In this document: positions 61,700 through 64,000 of the stretch, in pieces
How positions within the stretch are numbered: position 1 is the stretch's first letter
Layout of the letters: each line of letters begins with the position of its first letter
Assembly: GCA_016222825.1 (NCBI GenBank)
Contig: JACRQF010000015.1
Location: forward strand, 233,646 to 297,645
From: Verrucomicrobiota bacterium
GTDB taxonomy: Bacteria > Verrucomicrobiota > Verrucomicrobiia > CAIQCK01
Length of the DNA stretch: 64,000 nucleotides
Direction of reading: 5' to 3'
The notes under the pieces: model-generated
Databases searched by the model: none
What the model saw: the letters and a program-made list of their open reading frames with translations, nothing else
What the model was told of the DNA's origin: nothing
Program-made: the position numbers and the translations under genes

Positions 61700-62467
61700 A
61701 TGCCTCGACGATTCTCTTCTTGTTGGCCCGGCGATTGCCGCGCGGCGGTTTCCCTCACCTTCGACGACGGCCCGATGTCCCAACTCAAGATCGCCGTGCC
61801 GATGCTCACCGAGGCCGACCTGCCGTCCACGTTCTACCTCAACCCGCGCGGCGACTATTATCTGGACAAGCTCGCGCCGTGGCGGGACGTCGCGAAGGCC
61901 GGCCACGAGATCGGCAACCACACGATGGCCCACATCTGCGCGCGGGCGTTTCGCGACGATCCCGACGCGCCGGGCCTCGAAAGCCTGACGTTGGCGGACA
62001 TCGAGCAGGACATCGTCGAATCGAAGCGGCGCCTGCAACAGATCGCGCCGTCGCAGCCGCAGATGTCGTTCTGTTATCCGTGTTACATGGAGCACGTGGG
62101 CCGCGGGCCGACGCGCCAAAGCTACGTGCCCGTGGTGGCGCGGCATCACATCGCCGGCCGCGGCAAGGGCGAGTTCCCGTTCGCGAACCATGCCTCGACG
62201 GTGGACCTGCATTACGCGTGGTCGTGGCCGGCGGAGCGGATGCCGGGATCGCAGATGATTGGTTTGATCGAGTCGTGTATCGGCAAACGGTGCTGGGGCA
62301 TCCTGACGTTCCACGGCATCAACGAAGGTAGCCTCGGCGTCGCCGAAAGCGACTTCCGCGAGCTGGTCAATTATTTGAAAGGCAACCACAGCCGCATCTG
62401 GACCGCGCCGGTTTGGAAGGTGGCGCAGCGCATCCTCGACTGGCGCAGAGAGAACGGCATCCGATAG
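61700..62467 (+). CDS. Polysaccharide deacetylase (NodB homology, CE4-type)
   Basis: 255 residues. Motif 1 TFDDGP (Asp-Asp metal and catalytic base), motif 2 in GHEIGNHTMAH (two His metal ligands), followed by FCYPCYM where CE4 enzymes have the R-x-P-Y region, and a late LTFHGI with the last His. No signal peptide is evident, which is unusual for cell-wall acting members. The substrate may be an N-acetylated sugar polymer or a smaller metabolite. It is followed 6 bases later by the AraC gene. Confidence 0.85.
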   Translation: MPRRFSSCWPGDCRAAVSLTFDDGPMSQLKIAVPMLTEADLPSTFYLNPRGDYYLDKLAPWRDVAKAGHEIGNHTMAHICARAFRDDPDAPGLESLTLADIEQDIVESKRRLQQIAPSQPQMSFCYPCYMEHVGRGPTRQSYVPVVARHHIAGRGKGEFPFANHASTVDLHYAWSWPAERMPGSQMIGLIESCIGKRCWGILTFHGINEGSLGVAESDFRELVNYLKGNHSRIWTAPVWKVAQRILDWRRENGIR

Positions 62468-62473
62468 GCTCCG

Positions 62474-63376
62474 ATGCCGACGCATGCCGCCAAAGTTGCC
62501 GGGTTCAAACGAGCGCCCATCCTGTTTCCGGATCCGGCGGTGCCGATCATGGCTTATTCCGGTGGCCCGATGGGAGCGCGCGGGGGATTTCACACACACA
62601 CCGACGAGGATTGGGAACTGTGTTACCTCGCAAGCGGCGCAGCGGATTACCAGCTTGGAGCGGAAACACTCCAGCTCCAGGCGGGCGATTTGCTGGTGAT
62701 CGGACCTGACGATCCGCATGTCTGCCTGGATTGGCGTGGCGAGAGATTCGTGGCGATCTTCCGGCGCTCGATGCTGCGCCAGGCGGGCCTGACGGTGCGC
62801 TGCGGCCGGTCGGTGGGGCTGGAGGTGGCCGGTATGCGCATCCCGACGCAAACGCACGTTGTGCCGTGGCGGCGAACGACGGTGGAGTATCTGCTGGACC
62901 GGCTGCAACAGGAGTCATTCGGCGGACAGCGTGCCAAACTCTCGATGTGCGCTGCGCTGCTCGCGCAGCTTCTTTTGGAATTGGCGCGCAGCGAAAACGA
63001 GCGCCGCAAGATGCCGGCCGAGTCTCCCGGCGGTTCCGCTAAGAAGATCGTGGAGCGGCTGGCGGTCATGGTGCGAGCAGACCTCGCGAACTGTTGGACA
63101 CTGGCGGAGTTGGTCAAGCGCAGCGGTTACAGCAGCACGCAGCTCGGCGTGTTATTCCGGCGCGCGACGGGTCTCAGCCCGTGCCAGTGGATCTCGCAGG
63201 AACGCATCCACCGCGCGTGCCAGCTCCTGGCGCATTCCGAAGAAGCGGTGGTGCAGGTGGGAGCCGAGGTGGGATTCGGGACGCGGTCGCAGTTCTACCG
63301 CGTCTTCCGGAAAGTGACCGGCACGACGCCAGATCGGTATCGGTCGGCAGTCCTCCACGAAGACCATCCGTCATAA
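62474..63376 (+). CDS. AraC-family transcriptional regulator with cupin sensor domain
   Basis: 300 residues. The N-terminal half is a cupin: GGFHTHTDEDWELCYLASG then LQAGDLLVIGPDDPH. The C-terminal AraC-type double helix-turn-helix (about 190-295) contains WTLAELVKRSGYSSTQLGVLFRRATG and VGAEVGFGTRSQFYRVFRKVTGTTPDRYR (recognition helices at about residues 215-230 and 260-285). It probably responds to a sugar and controls the adjacent genes. A matching direct repeat lies just after it. Confidence 0.9.
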   Translation: MPTHAAKVAGFKRAPILFPDPAVPIMAYSGGPMGARGGFHTHTDEDWELCYLASGAADYQLGAETLQLQAGDLLVIGPDDPHVCLDWRGERFVAIFRRSMLRQAGLTVRCGRSVGLEVAGMRIPTQTHVVPWRRTTVEYLLDRLQQESFGGQRAKLSMCAALLAQLLLELARSENERRKMPAESPGGSAKKIVERLAVMVRADLANCWTLAELVKRSGYSSTQLGVLFRRATGLSPCQWISQERIHRACQLLAHSEEAVVQVGAEVGFGTRSQFYRVFRKVTGTTPDRYRSAVLHEDHPS

Positions 63377-63431
63377 TTGCGACGCGACCCGTCATCGCTG
63401 CGACACCTGCCGCGCCGCGCGCGTGTATAAA
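63368..63431 (+). promoter_or_regulatory. Putative AraC-type operator and promoter
   Basis: Two direct 16-bp half-sites, CCGTCATAATTGCGAC (63368-63383) and CCGTCATCGCTGCGAC (63389-63404), match at 13 of 16 positions and are 21 bp apart, two helical turns. A TATAAA -10 sits at 63426-63431. The second half-site would touch the -35 position, where no consensus exists, as in activator-dependent AraC promoters. It lies between the regulator stop and the aminotransferase start, 48 bases upstream of the latter. Confidence 0.6.
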
Positions 63432-63478
63432 GACGATTGCAGATTGAACGACATACGACCGACAATAGGACTCCGACT

Positions 63479-64000
63479 ATGAGCATGAATCTCACCTCCG
63501 CCAACTCTCGACTTACCCGCCGCGACTTCATCAAGTCCAGCAGCGCATTACTGGCAGCCACCAGCGCCGCGCCCGTGCTGTTGGCCAAGCCCGCCGGTGA
63601 CGCCACCATCCCGGCCGTCTTGGGCGGCGCGAAAGCCCACACGCAGTCCTGGCCCTCCTGGCCGCAGTGGGACCCGCAGAATGACGCCGCGGTGGCCAAG
63701 GTGTTGCACGGTCGGGTCTGGTCGCGCGACAAGCTGGTGAAGGAGTTCGAGGAGAAATGGGCCGCGCTCATGGGCGCGAAACACTGCCTGGCCGTCGTGA
63801 ACGGCACCAACGCGTTGAGCGCGTCGTTCATGGTGATGGACATCAATCCCGGCGACGAGGTCATCTGCGCGCCCTACACGTTTAGCGCGAGCTTGCTGGG
63901 CGTGCTCTACAAGGGCGCCATGCCGGTCTTCGCGGACATTGACCCGCTCACCTATCAGATGGACCCCGCGCAGATCGAGGCGAAGATAACCCCGCGAACC
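63479..64000 (+). CDS. DegT/DnrJ/EryC1/StrS aminotransferase-like protein with Tat leader, 3' end cut
   Basis: The first 174 residues are visible; the frame runs off the window. A leader with TRRDFIKSSSALLAATSAAP is a good twin-arginine signal. The catalytic domain begins with WPSWPQWD, then VLHGRVWSRDKLVKEFEEKW, CLAVVNGTNALSASFM, GDEVICAPYTFSASLLGVL and VFADIDPLTYQMDP, all typical of PLP-dependent sugar aminotransferases of the DegT/AHBA-synthase family. The PLP lysine lies beyond the edge. An exported member of this family is unusual. It is probably controlled by the AraC regulator upstream. Confidence 0.85.
   Translation, partial: MSMNLTSANSRLTRRDFIKSSSALLAATSAAPVLLAKPAGDATIPAVLGGAKAHTQSWPSWPQWDPQNDAAVAKVLHGRVWSRDKLVKEFEEKWAALMGAKHCLAVVNGTNALSASFMVMDINPGDEVICAPYTFSASLLGVLYKGAMPVFADIDPLTYQMDPAQIEAKITPRT

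Overview
This 64-kb GC-rich window looks chromosomal and most likely comes from a member of the Verrucomicrobiota (Pedosphaera/Limisphaera-like). The evidence is a complete four-protein 'Verru_Chthon' pseudopilin cassette, DUF1501 and DUF1549/DUF1553 proteins, a PPC-domain surface protein, a VPEGG-type C-terminal sorting signal, and many large secreted proteins. I saw no rRNA, tRNA, CRISPR array or intact insertion sequence. The window cuts one gene at each end.

Layout. 1-4.2 kb: end of a discoidin-like protein, a DUF4159 membrane protein and an FG-GAP repeat protein. 4.2-14.8 kb, all minus strand: a uronate-flavoured catabolic region with an alpha-glucuronidase-like protein, a URO-D-family protein, a hexuronate-type MFS carrier, a Mut7-C protein, and a TRAP transporter whose solute receptor gene is broken by a 4-bp duplication, plus a TatT-like lipoprotein. 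15-27 kb: a TIM-barrel isomerase, the PPC/DUF1501/DUF1553 trio, a UbiB-like kinase, a transposase relic, a CPA2 cation/proton antiporter and an inositol monophosphatase-family gene carrying two in-frame repeat insertions. 27-31.2 kb, minus: a respiratory operon of two CydA-like membrane proteins (one with a C-terminal heme-c domain) around a Rieske protein and cytochrome b. 31.4-41.9 kb: GAPDH, two related histidine kinases, a sorting-signal protein, a Gfo/Idh/MocA oxidoreductase and gatCAB. 41.9-55.6 kb: a pilus/type II secretion-like locus with two PilB-type ATPases, PilT, a GspF/PilC platform, two pseudopilins and the D-B-C-A cassette. 55.8-64 kb: a SUMF1-domain lipoprotein, an OB-fold-like protein, a large membrane protein, a polysaccharide deacetylase, an AraC regulator and an exported DegT-family aminotransferase cut by the window edge.

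The most unusual signal is not a gene. At least eleven short tandem arrays share a strict 7-bp period although their sequences differ. They lie in intergenic gaps, in variable loops of the inositol phosphatase-like protein, and in the leader or upstream gap of nearly every pseudopilin. Two palindromic (REP-like) element families also occur, one of them translated inside a pseudopilin leader. The respiratory operon and a likely AraC operator are the other strongest leads.
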